A stretch of 64,000 bases of DNA from Mytilus galloprovincialis (taxonomy: Eukaryota > Mollusca > Bivalvia > Mytilida > Mytilidae), in the NCBI RefSeq assembly GCF_965363235.1, contig NC_134844.1, forward strand, positions 55,486,872-55,550,871. The letters are read 5' to 3'. Below, piece by piece: positions 27,501-42,500 of the stretch. Every line of letters starts with the position of its first letter. Position 1 is the stretch's first letter. A program made the translations under genes and the position numbers. A model generated the notes under the pieces. That model saw nothing but the letters and a program-made list of their open reading frames with translations, had not been told where the DNA came from and ran no database searches.

Positions 27501-30500
27501 TAATGATTTATGTTTTATGGGATACTAAACTCCTGTTCTACAACAACAAATATATTCAGTTTAAGTAAGGTTTTAGTCTGATCTAAGTTCTGATGTGATT
27601 TACTGAAATTGTTTCACTCTATTGATAAGAGGCATGTTTACCTTTAACATGTGGTCAGGTTAAAAATACATATAGGGTTAAACACTTTCCTCGACATGTT
27701 TAGGAGAGGAACATATTTAGGGTTCGAACTTGTTTACAAATGCATTACAAGTATAAATATGTGTAGCTTTGTGTTTAGGCCCTAAACACATTTTTAAACT
27801 GTAAATATGACCTATTTATTTCTTACATCTACTTCAATTTTAACGTTTGTGGATAGGTGTTTCATTGACAGCCATACTACATCTCCTTTTGTTTATTTTT
27901 GTTGTATATATTTTTTTTCATTTTCCTTGTCTTTTAAAAAATATTTATTCCATTATAAATTTTATTTGATGCCGAAAATAAGAATACAGAGTTATTTGTT
28001 AAATGCTATAACTAAGCGAAGTAAAACAACCATTAATAATTGTGTATAAGAGCATTATAGATATTTATAAAATATTTAAAATACAAGCAGACATACCATT
28101 TGTGACACCAATTTCATTTATTTCCTAATCTTAAAGTCTTATATTTCCACAATTGTCCAGTTCTTTAGCGTCTCTTAATAATGGCAGAACGGGCTTTAGA
28201 GTCATATGATTAAGTTAACTAAATTATTTAGTTCTCCCACATTGTGAATTGTATTTCTTACATCACTGCTTATTACATTATACAATAAAATGGTATTCAT
28301 CTTCAATTGTTGAATAAAGATGAATTGTTAAAAAAAAGCATTGACATCAGTTATAAAGTTATTGTTCATAGAAGACAGTTATGATTTATATTCTCTTTTA
28401 AAAAAGTAATATAGTATTTATCGCTTGGAGTTTTTCTATATTACATTTCTAGTCGGATTTCGAAGAACCCCACGGACGCCACATACTCTCATGTGTCTCT
28501 CAAGGTATAATGATAGTCTGTAAACTCTTGTGTTGTAGATAAGGAAATGAAATCGCAAAAGCTTTTTTTCTCAATTTATATCTCAAAATTGGCTTCTTTA
28601 AATAAACAAAGAAGCTTACATAGCAATTTCCTTAGAAACAAAATAAAACAAAGGCAAAGTAAACACAAATTTCATTTATTTTTATTTTTCTTTAATAAAC
28701 TTGAAATTATGCCACGCTAAACCGTTAGGTTTATTCAACAACAACCATTAGTTAATCAATAAGTAACGATCAAAAGACAAATGTTTATTGGATAAGGTTG
28801 ATCGAACATGATGATTTGAGATTTTGCAATAAGCCGTTGGTCACGTGCCGAGTGGCACGCGTTGATTAAAAAGTCATTTAACTTTACAATTACAATATTT
28901 ATTGATACCAAACTTTATAGATATGAGGTATTAACTCATAGCCTCTTATATCCATGTTCTGTGTAATCTTAAAACATCGTTTTAGTGCAAAAAACATTCT
29001 TCTTAGTACACTAAGAAATCCTTTGCAGTATTTCTACACACCGGTAAATCATGTGGCCTATTCCCCCCATCCCGTTTATTAAAGTAAAAATGTATTACAT
29101 GGTTGAGCAATATCGGGTAGTTATAATTTATGAATGCTATAGAATTCGTACAGATTAAAGACAAGGACTTATATACGTCCCTGTTAAAGATAAAGAATGA
29201 GAATATGCACCTTAAGTACTGTAGTTTTACTTAGTCATGAATTGTGGTTCCATTTTGCAGGCTTTACCTGAATCGTTTATTCATTCTATAGTTCATGAGT
29301 GGAATAAACCTGATACAAACCATTTCAGTGTCAACTCTATATCTAAATTTGAGAAAGAATTGAAAATAAAAAACAATATCTTTTAGTAGGAAATTAAATA
29401 TTAATTTATCTTAACGCAATTGCGATGCTTCGCTTTATTCTAAAACTATGAAATTTTTCAAGCTTATATTACAAATGACCTTTCTTGCAAATGTGTGTCA
29501 GATATTGTGTATCGGTACGTCTAAAAAACAACACTGGACTTCCGGTACGAATGGGGACATAAAAAGTATACACAAGACAAGTTATAAATATGCATTCTAC
29601 AGAAATTTAAATTTTTGATCTTATATTTTTTGTTTTGATAAAATCAATCCAATATTTGAGAAGCTATTTACAAAAACGTTAAATAAACTTTTCTTTTTGT
29701 TTCAACTTTATAATAAAACTAGTCCTCAATGTCACCTAATTTTACATAAAGTATATATAATAAATAAAATGTTCTCTCTATTAAATATTTTGCCATCTAC
29801 CAATTTCAATAGACATTTTTTTTTATTGTGTTCCAAGTTCTAAATCTACAAAAGAATAACTATTTTTGTAACATTGAATACAAAAGAAAGCTTCGCAAGT
29901 TAGACTGTTTTTGGCATAATTGTTTTTATTCCACATTTTGTTTTAAAAATATATTTAGCCATTAAAACTCATCCTTGTCCCGTATGACATTTCCTGAACG
30001 AGTGAAAATCTGAAATAATTATTTTATTAAGCTTATCTTTATTGCGATAGCCTATTATTGAAAAAAGGGTCTAATTTAAAATTTCATGAAGTAAGATTCA
30101 TACCACCAGAGACATTTAATATACTAGTAAACAATAGAAACGACACAAGGCAATATATTAATCATATAGAATAAAATTAGATACAACAGCTTTGCTCATT
30201 GTGGAAAGCCGTAAGATGACCTATAGTTGTTAATGTCTATGTCATTCGTCTCTTTGGCAATCATGCCACGTCTTCTTTTTTTTTTATATAATTTGCGTTC
30301 ATCAGCTTCATGTGCACTTTGGTGGAAAGCAATAGTTTGAAGTTGTCTCATTCACAATCGAACCACATCTACTTCTTTTTATTCTATCCAAAACCGGGAA
30401 TTATAGCTGCAATAGGAATTGTTTTTGAGCGGATTAAGTAAAGAGTGGACAATATTTCTGTACTCAAGTCTAACCAATGGGTTCGAAAAAAAGGGTATAA

Positions 30501-33500
30501 GAGTAAATATTGATGAGACAACAACCCAACAACACAGACAATCAAGACATTAAAAGTTAAAGGGAAACTTCGCAAAAAAATCAAAAATTGATATTATGTT
30601 CATTCTGTATAAAAATGCTCAAATTCATAGATATTAAAGTTTTATTCCGCTAGATAAGCGATCACCATCGATTTTAAATTTAGAGTATCAATTCTCTGCG
30701 ATCCGCCATTTTGTCTTCTTTCCCGATTAATAAAAACGATATGTCTATAAACCACAAAGAAACAAAACTACAGTAACCGATGTAGTCGTAATTGCGTGTC
30801 GATATCTTGTCAATCGTACGGTTGTTTTATCCGACTAACTAACTTGATACGAAAAATATTCTTACTTTTTTTAAATTACCATGGTCTGTTGTTTTTAAAC
30901 CGTTGATATTGGAATTAGGTGAAAAGTCAAAGTTGAAATCATAAATAAGTGTTCCGTGAAAATTGTTTTCGAAAATCTAATTTGTTCATAATTCTTTAAA
31001 GTAATAAACAAATATATTTTGATCTTCCCTCATCTGATCACCAGCATGGCTAAAGGTATTACTTCCAAAGTTATTGTGAGGGGTGTGAGGTGACACGTCC
31101 AGGTATTCAAGCGATTTCCTGTCGTGAAAAGGGTGAATTTGGGAAAATGTAATATATAGTCATTGTCAATAGTGAAGGACAGATTGGAACAGACCAGAAA
31201 TATTGATTTAAAAAAATGTACGCACTTGCCGACGATTCGTTTATACGACTGGATAGAAAGTTACGGAACTATAGCGCAATTTAAAATATATACATGTATA
31301 CATTGAACATAAGAAAAAAACATATATTTTGAATAAATAGGAGTAAAAGTGTTGTAAATAGACTAGTCCACGTATGCCAACAGTATGTAATCATCGAATG
31401 TCGATAGACTATTGTATACCAGAAGAAGAAGAGAACCAATTTGATTTAAATACAGGTCGATGTATAACTTTTGCTTTGGTTCATTGAAGCTGTGGACCTA
31501 GTAAAATCACAGATTTATATTTCAATAAGATTGTTCTCGAACAAAGGAAGTAATTCGTCATCACAATTGTTATATATGCCACTGGACGAACACTAATTAT
31601 CCCCAGGGAATGTGAATATTTTGCTGGGAAACTTTTGAGTATCAAAGTTTCAAATTAATTTCGGGATTTATTTTCTTTCTTGGTATTCAATAACAGAAAA
31701 AAGAATAAATTACTTGTTCGCTAAATAGGGGTATTCTTGTCAGATAAAAGACTTTTAGTTATATTTAAAAAATAGGGAAATATGACATTAAATTGGTTCT
31801 GTCTTTTTTTTAAACATCGTTAAAAAGATGTGTGTCTAAGGTGAACGCCACAAGAACCCTGTAATACTAGTACGAGAGTATAGCATGTAAACATTCCTTC
31901 TCAATAATATGGTTGTATTGGAAATCTTTTCATACAGATTGACAACTCATTGTCCGATATGCATGTAATATTTGCCACATGACGCCCATAGTTCTTTCTA
32001 CCATCATCATCTTATTCTGTGATATTGCTGTAAACATCGATGGTTCACACCCAAACAAAATGGGAGTAATGGACCTTCAGAGCTTCTCCGTGTTATACAC
32101 TTGTGAAATATAGAGACGAAATTTCTGTATTGAAATGAATCTACATCTCACAAACAGGATTTTCAAATAACGATTGTGAGTAATCACCTTACAAACCAAT
32201 ATAAACGTATGGCAAGATATAACCATGAAGGAATTTAGTTTTTGTCAGACGCAAGAACTCATCACTATATATATCATAAACGTATACGTATATATATGCA
32301 TACAGTTTCAAATATTAAGAACAAGCGGTCGATGTCGATAGTCTGTTTTCTAACTGTTCAGAGTTAGACATGTCACTTGTTCATTCTTGGAAGCCTTCAT
32401 ATTCCCCGTCTAACGATGGGAACTCTTTCTGATTGTGTTGACTATAAATGCTTGTATGGTAATTCTGTCGTTTATCTGTACAAGCGGTTGCATTTCCTCT
32501 CCTTTCCCAACAAACAAACGAACGAAACGCCACTAGTCTGATTTCTCTGGAGCTCATCCTCAATGGCTCTTATACGTCAGGAAACTTACATGTATACTAA
32601 TAATGATTGTTTCAAGAACAACGATGTATAGACGAACTATTATAAATTCGTCAATATCAGTTATGCATGACTAAAATATAACTTTTATTACAACTACTGT
32701 ATTACTTATTTGGATTAATGACGGCTATCATGTTCAACATTGCACAAATATTATCATAGAATTTTAAAAAAAATCCTCAAAAATCCTCAAAAGAAATAAT
32801 GCCTTAGCTTAGATAATTGATATTCTTTTCACAAAAAGTTCGTGTAAATGATTGTCAAATGAATTTAATTATGTAAGAATAAAATGTTAAAAAGAAACTA
32901 AAAAAAAATCATGCATGTTGTATGTTGTATTTTTTTGTCAATTAAAAACTTTAAAATTGCAATAGTTTTATTAGCATTTAAACACAGCCAGATTTGAATA
33001 CAAGTTAAGAAATTCCGGTAAAGTCAATGATGTACAATGGTATATCAAATTGGGTAATATTGCATTTAGTTTTTATAAAAGATTAAAACTACTATTTTTT
33101 GCTTCATATTTGAATCTTTACGCCAATTGCCGCTAAGAAAGTAATCAAAAATTGTTTCCTTTTATTTTTATACACTTTCGGAATTACGAATCTGAATTTT
33201 ATTTTCAATTAATTTACACAATTTAATTATTGTATCTTTATTCTCATCGTGTATTAAATCTTAATGTATTAACATCGTGACAGCATACTCTTTCTAATCC
33301 TTTCTGTTTATCCTTTCCAAATAACAACATTTATACCTGTGTACGCTTGAACTCACACCTGCGGCTAAATAGCTACAAGGTAAACGAATTGACCTCAAGC
33401 CGAGAAATATACAGTGACCTTTACAAAATAATATACACACTCTGCTCACACACTAGTTGCATTGAAATGATTATAAAAACAATAACGGTAAATAGAACTG

Positions 33501-36500
33501 AAATATTTTCAGTTCAATATCAGTAAAAATGTTCAATAAATATTTTATGAAAAAAATCTCAACAATAATTAATTAAATTTATTCAAAAACATTTACTAGA
33601 GATAATTTTATAGGAGTTTAATTCAATCAATACAAAACGGTATATGCATATTCATTTTCGATCATTCTTATATTGTGGTTCATACCTTCGACCATTCGTC
33701 AGCTGTGCGCTTTTAATTACGTATATTGTTGATAAGCTATAAGAGTTAAACAGATTTTATTTTTTCCCAGAATTCAATAAATCGGGCTAATACGTCACGA
33801 CCCACTCGAGAATTCAACCAAAAAAGTTACAAATACTTGATTTTCTCCGTTATTAGAAGGAATATAAATTTAAAACTTTGCAAATGTGTTTTTTATGTTA
33901 AGATGAACATAATTAGATGATAAGTAAAAAATCGCGGAATTTCCCTTTAACAGTCATATGTTTTTTTTTTTTATTATAGAGAGATCCCTATACAGATTCA
34001 GATTCAATATTTTATTAGAGTCTCACCACTTGCAATACATATAATACAATCACCATAATGTATACATTGAATAAAACAGTAATTTTATAAATTAAAATAC
34101 AAGTGCCATTATATAAAGAATTATGAGAGACTATAGAAATCAATATAAATTATTAACTATATATTTATCATGTCTATAAAACATTTCCATTATGTAAAAC
34201 TATGAAACTACATTTATCATGTCTATAAAATATTTCAGGTCTGTAAAAACATATTTATCAATTAAGCATATAAAAAACTATTTCTTCTACTTAAAATATT
34301 AAAGCAGGTCTTGGCAACCATATCAAAACAATCTGTACTTTTAAAAGGGTATATAAACTTCTCATACACCTTATCAAGCCAAAAAAAAAAAAACGTTCTA
34401 TGTTTAAATAAAGTAAGGAGCTAATTTCATATTACCTGCCATTAAAAATATCACAAAAGGCACATATATATTTTGTGTGGATGAAAAGTTTAACCATACC
34501 ATTTTTATAATATCAATTCGTGGAAATCAAACTAAGTACATGCAATAAAAATCAGAACAAGGAAAATACTTCTCTATTTATTAACTATAACTACTAGAGT
34601 AGATAATGATCGTTGAATATGCCTTATGTCAAGACCTGTCCAGAGACAAATTCAAGTTCCAAATGTTATATGAATATGAACCGTGCTCTAGACTGATAGT
34701 GTCGAGAAAGATTTTTAGCGTGCTAGTTCACAAGGTAACACTCCGTATTAAGACATCATTTAGCAACTCGAGCACATACCAGTCGAGTTTTTTTTACAGA
34801 TATATCATGTAATGGAGGGAAGTATAACTAAATTATTAATGCCACTTGCTAAGCGGAGGAACAGCAATTCTAAATTTTGACGTATTTGGTTTGACCCGCA
34901 CCAAGTGCAAAAACATAACCAAAAGAAATCTGAAGCTGTCAGAAAAATATAGTATCATACCAGATAAAACTACATTGTAAAATGCAATAAGTAACCCAAG
35001 CTCAAAGAATTTTCCCTTTTATTTTAGGCAGCAAAATGCATTTAACCAATTGATATTATTGAAAACTGTACTTGAAAAACGATGGTCGATTTAAGCGTAG
35101 ATTTCATGCACGAACGCTTTCTGCACATTTGGTACTCTTGCAGCAATTAATTGAAGGATCCATGTGTGACCAGCTGTTGCAAGGCTAAACTCACGAAGTT
35201 CTTTTTTTTTATCCAATATATCCTCATTTTGCAAATTACCATTCCAAGTTCCATGTCCATTCTCCCAGTCGACCTTTTATATTTGCTATGAAAAGCCTAC
35301 CTATTGTATTTAAGAAATAATTCATGGGGGCTTGAATATATCGTGATTTTACCACGGGTTGGCCCTTTATGACAAATATTTTACCCCTGAGCGATAGCGA
35401 GGGGTAAAATATCGGCATAAAGGGACAACCCGTGGTAAAATCTAGGTATATTCAAGCCCCATGAATTATTTCGATTCTGATAGGACAAATACGGCAATTC
35501 TTTTGGATCGAAGCGCTCTAGGTGTAGGCAAATATTTGCCGTTCCCATAAATAAACGCACTAATAAACTAGCGTAAAAGAACGGAGTAAACTGCATTAGT
35601 GACATGCTTAAACTATTTAAAATAATGTATTTAGACAGTTTTGGATGAATTTGAATGATAATTTATTTATATGTCTTATATGATGTACAATAAAGGGCTT
35701 TTGCCACATTTTAGCATCATTTGTGTATGTTTCCTTGTGATGATTTTCGGATTCACAAGCGTGTATTTTCCCGTAAAATGCTTACATTCTAACGTCATTG
35801 TTCTATGACGTCGGGTATCTCGTTCATAAAAAAGCATATGACGTGGGAGTACAATCGGAACAGCACTGGCAATATATTCATATTTTACCACGGGTGTGTA
35901 CTCAAAGCGTTTGAAGGACGTCATGTTAGAATTATAATTAATGTGTTCTCGTTATGAACATACATGAAATATTTGCCACAGGACGTAAAACAAACAACAT
36001 TTATTAAACACTCATTAATAATAAATATCATGAAAACCATATACGAAGGCAAGATTTGCACAATCCTATAAAGTAATATTTCCATGTATCCGTTTCGATA
36101 CTTATGGAAACTTTAACGATCCTTTTCAGGTTTGCGTTCAATATCGTAGCAGCTACGTAGTGCGACGTAGATTTATGACTATTGAACGAGTAGCTAGCTT
36201 AGCTGCTATTAATATCTACGTAGCAGCTAGGCTAGCCACCCGTTCAATAGTCATAAATCTACATAGCCCTATATAGCCGATAAGATATTGAACGCAACCC
36301 AAGGTCGTATTCAATATCGTAGCGGCTACGTAGCTGGTATAAATATCGATGTAGCAGCTAGGCTAAATACAAAGGTTGAGTTCAATATCGTAGCAGCTAC
36401 GTAGTGATCAATATATATGTAGCAACTGGGCTGAGTTCAATATCATAACATGCAGGTACGTAGCGGCTACATAGCTGCTATATATATCTATGTATATTGG

Positions 36501-39500
36501 TATTTTACAAACGTTAACAATCGTTAACGTTTGTAAAATACCAACAAAACTGACGAATTCATCTTAGATCACAATACGTATCAAAATTTAATCCTATGGG
36601 AGAAAAAATAATCCTATAGGACAAAGTTAATCCTAAGGGAAAACAAAATATCCGACAGGACAAAATTTATCCTAAGGGAGAGAAAAAAATCCGGTAGGAG
36701 AAAAAAATATCCTATGGGAGAAAAAACATCCCTCAGGACAAAATAAATCCCTTAGGAGAAAAAATTATCCTAAGGGACATTTGTTTCTGACAAAAAGTCG
36801 TTCATGATAATCCTATAGGATAAAAAAAATCCTATCGGATTTAACACTTTTTTTGAAAATCCTACGGGATTTTAAATCCCATAGGATATTAATTTTATCC
36901 CATAGGAGATAAATTTTCCTATAGGATAAATAAATCCGATAGGATTTATATATCCCGTAGGATATAAAAAATATCCTATGGGATTATGACTTTATCCTAT
37001 AGGATTTCTGAAAATCCTGTAGGATTTTTAAAAATCCTATGGGAGAAAAAAATATCCTACAGGATTTTGTCACTGTTTTCACTCCAGTTGCCGAACCGGG
37101 CGAGCCACACCAAATTTTTTTTTGTATTGTGTTATTTATCCCCAGAGGTACATTATTGCCAAATTTGGTGATTCTACGACAAAAAAAAGTGTGGTTCCAA
37201 TTTGCACTTATGAGAAGTGCAAATTAATCCAAGAACATGTTAATAGATGTTTTTCATTATCATTAATGAAATAAATTTCATACAAAAGAATTGACTGTCT
37301 TCAGTCTGTATCATGGTTCTTTCAGATCAGTAAAATATGTACCAACATTTTCAAAATTCTAGATGGACACCTTATTGAAAATACAAAACAACGCATAGCC
37401 TTAGGTTCTAAAAAATACACTTCGTTGAACATTAAAATTTATGGTTAACCTGTACCCACGAAATACACGAATATTGGTATTATACATATATTGATGAATC
37501 CACAGACTGAGTAGACTATATTTTATGAAATATAAATTGTCAATCATGGATTCTCATTGAAAATACATCATGTTACAGCTATATCGAGAGCCTCATACAC
37601 TGTACACGTATACGCTAATTGGTGTAATGGTTCCAAGTATTCTAACATAAAAAGCTGACTTGAGTATAATATGTACGGGAATATCATGTGACAGTTTCAA
37701 ACTTACGTGGGTTAATTTGGGTGTCTGCTCTTCCTGTAAAAACATATACTCTATCGTTTTTCATGTTTGAAACTGCATCAATATTGCCTTTACTGGCTTC
37801 AGAGACTGTGAGGTGCTCCATTGAGGAGACTGACTCAAACATTGGTATTTTCATGCATGCTAATGCAGCTATAGATGAACCATGAGCACAACCATAAGGA
37901 ACTGGGGAAAAAAACGCAGCGTCAAAGTCTATTATACATGAATGCACCCTTTTGTCTCAATCAAAAAAGTTAAGAAAGTTACATCATGTTCAATGTAGAG
38001 TATGTTATTTTTAATGTGTTATTTCGTTTATAAGATATAAGAAGATGTGGTATGAGTGCAAATGAGACAACTCTCTATCAAAGTCAGAATTTATAAAATT
38101 AAACAACTATTGGTGTACGGTCTTCAAGTTCGATAAAAACACAAAAAGTTTGAAATGTTTTGCTCATTAGTTTGTTTTTTGAAATTATATACGATATATT
38201 GACCAAACAAAGAAAAATGACTAAGGCCGTGTTCACACCAAAACGCCGTGTACAGTAAACATCTTAACATTTGGTTTAATGTAATGTACACTAGTTTTAC
38301 ATTAAATTTAATAAAATTGAGAATGAAAATGGGGAATGTGCCAAAGAGACAACAACCCGACCATAGAAAAAAACAACAGCAGAAGGTCACCAACAGGTCT
38401 TCAATGTAGCAAGAAATTCCCGCACCCGGAGGCGTCCTTCAACTGACCCCTAAACAAATATATACTAGTTCAGTGATAATGAACGTTGTTCACATCTATA
38501 CGACTTGTTTAGCTACCTGTACATATAATTTGTTCACACTTGTAAACCAACTATGGTTTCACGCCATTATTCCGACAGCCCATTAGTCCGACAACCCATT
38601 AGTCTACAACCCAATAGTCCGACAACCCATTGCTCCGACAACCCAATACTCTGACAACCCATAAGTCCGACACTTATCAAGTACAGGATATCAGGGTAAA
38701 ATAAAATTTGTCTGTCTGTATTATTACGTTTAGATATGTAATAACATATTTTAAGAAATAACTCCGCATATATAACATAAGTTTAAGGTAGTTCGAATAC
38801 TTTCTATATACTCAATTCGAAATCTGAATAAATATAACAGAAAAGAATATATACGCATTTTGACTGCTCAAATATTTCATTTTCCAAATTAAAGGATCTT
38901 TAAAGAGCATATAAATCAAGAACAACCATTGATGATACGAGCTACTGACGATACCCCGCCAAAACATTTCGGTAAACAGGAAGTTTTTGAGTTACGAATC
39001 TGAAAAAGCACCTCACAGTATAACTGACTTATTCAAACTTTAAAACCAAATTTCAGAAATCATTGTATTGTAGTTCCTGAGAAAAATGTGACGAAAATTT
39101 TCAACTTGGCTGTCATGTAATAAGTAATGAATTTGAAAACGCATCACACGATATAGACGACTTCAATAAACCTTTCAGTAATCCTTGTAATGTAGTTTAT
39201 GAAAAAGATGAAACGAAAATAATTATGGACGGTTGGACGTATGGAAAGACAGAGGAAGAACAGTAAACACCCACTTTTTCGACGCGGCAGTCTAATGATT
39301 GGGTCAACATTAAGACATTCCAATACTAATATGATATAATTATCTTTATAGCAATATAAGCCTCAGTCACAATCGGATACAAAGACAAAATAGGAAAAAA
39401 CAACTAACACATTGATATTAAATAACAGTCAGTATCAAGACATGTACTACATAATTAAAAAAAACTAACATTGTAAATAAATTATAATTTTCCCCCCATA

Positions 39501-42500
39501 ATAGTAAAGTTTTCTTGTGTTAACATAGATAATTTATCATATTTATCTAACTTTTTAAAGTTCTTACATGTGCTAGAAATATGGTGAAAGAGTTCCTCCC
39601 TCAAATTATTATGAAGTGAGCATTCGATTGAAAAATGACGCTCATCCTCAACCTTATCAGCTGTACAATATGATATTTTGAGTATCTAGCATTTTCAATT
39701 CTTAATGTAATGGAAGAGCGGGCGTATGACATTTGCGCCAATTTAAAAAAAAATCATTCTTTCATTTGCGCAGATTTCATTTTTTTATTTGCGCCGATTT
39801 TATATTTGCTCCCAATTCGATTTACAGGTAAGTTCATACTTGTACATGTACTGATATGTATCTTTTAGGCCTTCGTTCACCTCCCCGTGGTGAACAGGGG
39901 ACAACAATTATATACAAGTTATGATTGAAATTTATTACATTTGTACAAGTGGCTAACGGAAGAGGTCTATAATGATAAATGAAAAATAACATGGAGAGTT
40001 GTCTCATTGGCACTCATACCACATCTTTTTATATATATTCACCTGAAATTTACCTGTAAAAAAATAGGCGCAAATGAAAATGAAAATAGGCGCAAATGAA
40101 AATAAAAATCGGCGCAAATGAAATGCAGATCGGCGCAAATGCAAAAAAAGACAATTTGACAAAGACACAAGCGGGACAATAATGTCACACATTGTCTTCG
40201 ATTTTTTACTAGTTTGTTATTGGCTTTTATACTGCACTCGTTCTAATTGAGCAGTCAAAATGCATAAATATTTATTTCTATGACATATACGGTCACTGAC
40301 CCGATATCACTTTTCCTTATGAATATTAAGTTAGAAGTTGCCGAAATATTCATGTCCGTCATATATGTTTTTCGTAATAAGTTTTGTTGTAAATCATCAT
40401 TCCTGCATCTCTACCAACCATAATAAAAGAGACATATTTTTTCTAGATTTTAAAATAAGCTCAGGATATAAAATCGGTATCCCTACAAATATATAAAGTT
40501 TCATCTCTCAGACTATGTCTGATCGATCGCTATTGGAAGTGCTTTGTACTGTCTCCGTATTTCGTGGATTCACATTCCCGAACATGATACCGTTTTCATA
40601 ATTGGAATTGCTCATCTTTTCTGAGCACATATTTCATCCTATTTGTCATCTTATTTTTAAGGATCTGGGTATGTATTTGTCTCTTTGTTTTTCTCATTTT
40701 GACTGACGCTTCATTAGCCCATTATTTCTGCGACAAAATTTAAATAAAACTCAGATGAGTGATACAAGTGAGAAAGTGTTGCGACCAAAGAGGGCGGGTA
40801 GTGTTATATATCCAACTCCGATATATTTATTTATGTAGTTAATAGTGCGGATATGTCATTTAAATGTTCAATACGTAGAACCGAATTCAAATTTTTTAAG
40901 CAACTTTTCTAGCAGTTAGGGAACGACCATTTGACTTTAAATAAAAAGGGGGGATGGATTTTTCCACAATTTAATTAAAAAAAAAAATCGGGTCATACAG
41001 ATGATTAGAATGAACAAATATTCTGAATCCAAAGTTTCCCCATACATTCAGTATAGTGTTAAATATTGAATTGGTACCATCGAAAACAAAACTAAATATA
41101 AACTTTCGCGCGAGAAAAAAAAATAGACCCAGAACACCCTTCCCCACTTTAAAAAAAAAAGTAAAGTGGTTGCTCCTTTAAGAAATTCATTTTGGAGGAT
41201 TTGCAGTAGTTTAAAGATGTCTCGATTAAGCACTTAAAACGTAGGCTGCATCAGCGTGCTTACAGACGAAGAAAAAAGAATTGCGATGTTAAGGATCACT
41301 ACATTTCTATCTTTTCTGTTTGTTTCAAATTGTATTTTTTCTCCAAGGAGTATTTTGCAAAGGGAGGGGGTAATAAGGCTACGTAAAGTGCTTTTATAAC
41401 AAATACATATATCAAGTTTAGACAAGTATTTTTGTAAAGAACTTTATTAATAAGTGTTATAAGTATCAATTTTATATAAAAAATTATTATTATGTTTAGT
41501 TTATGTGTGGGTTACACTAACATAACACCGAGTTTAGGTCAATGTGAACACGGCCTAACATACGTTTCCGGAAGTACACTTGTTCTATGTCTCAAATGTA
41601 TGTCTACCAAAACTTTTATTGAGATTTATTGAAGAAATGTTTGCAATAGAGAGAGACTAAGCTCTTAGACTAAGTCTGCACTCAAAACATTTTAATAATG
41701 TGGTGTGTTGCTTGTGTTGATTTAATTTGACGTTATATAAGTCACCTTGTATGAATATATGAACGGAGGAATTGTGCTTGATACATGTACTTACTTTTCG
41801 AGGGTGCTGTCAATTTTTGTTAAGTTAACTTTATTCTATTAACAGAGTATAGAGACTAGAGGGGATTGAATTATATTGGAAAATATGGTCGTCTGTACAT
41901 ACTTGTATTGGATAACAAATGCCTAGTATTATACATGAATGCATGTAATATGTAAATTTGTAGGTATGTATGAAAATTGTCCGTTACTCAAAAGCTATGT
42001 GTTCATAATGTAGTTCAATGGAATAAAATATACCGGTTTATTTAGAGAATCTTTGAGAAGAAAGGTACCCGTGTCACGACTTCAAAGAAGACAGTTAATT
42101 TGAAATTCGCTTGACTGATGTCTAATTGAATTCATAAGCGAATCTTTTAAAACATCTAGTTTGCAGATGTTGTTCACCAAATGGTATACAGGAATTAAAT
42201 ACGCACCTCCAGCAACCACTCCTACGCCAATAAAGGAAGCAGAATGTATCACGTGCATTTGTGTAGCGAATCCAGCACCAGAAGATATACCGGAAATAGA
42301 AACTTTGTCGACGTCAACATTGTAGGAACCTTAATTTATATAAAAAAAAATAATATAATTAATGTCGGTAAATCAACAATATGTAGCACTTTTTATGAAT
42401 CCTAAAAACAACCGAAACTTTTAAAATTCTAATATTTCAATAACGCAAAAACGCGATTGCATCGTTTTCAACAATGAATGTGAAACAGGAAAATGATTTA

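Larger units (their letters stand above)
38225..41555. mobile_element. 3.3 kb Harbinger-like element, TAA target duplication
   Basis: GGCCGTGTTCACA at 38225 and TGTGAACACGGCC ending at 41555 are a perfect 13 bp TIR pair flanked by TAA on both sides (38222-38224, 41556-41558), as in PIF/Harbinger elements. The interior has no visible transposase; it hosts a mussel repeat (38318-38505), an 18 bp motif array (38572-38670), a LINE fragment and the GCGCC MITE. It sits in intron 2 of the esterase gene. Confidence 0.75.

Noticed and set aside
16050-37227. Matching 61-62 codon frames at 16106-16291 (minus) and 36986-37171 (plus) that look like a conserved protein
   Set aside because: They are the same non-coding DNA of the palindrome-array element in two inverted copies; identity is as high outside the frame as inside, and the frame is built from TCC....GGA palindromes.
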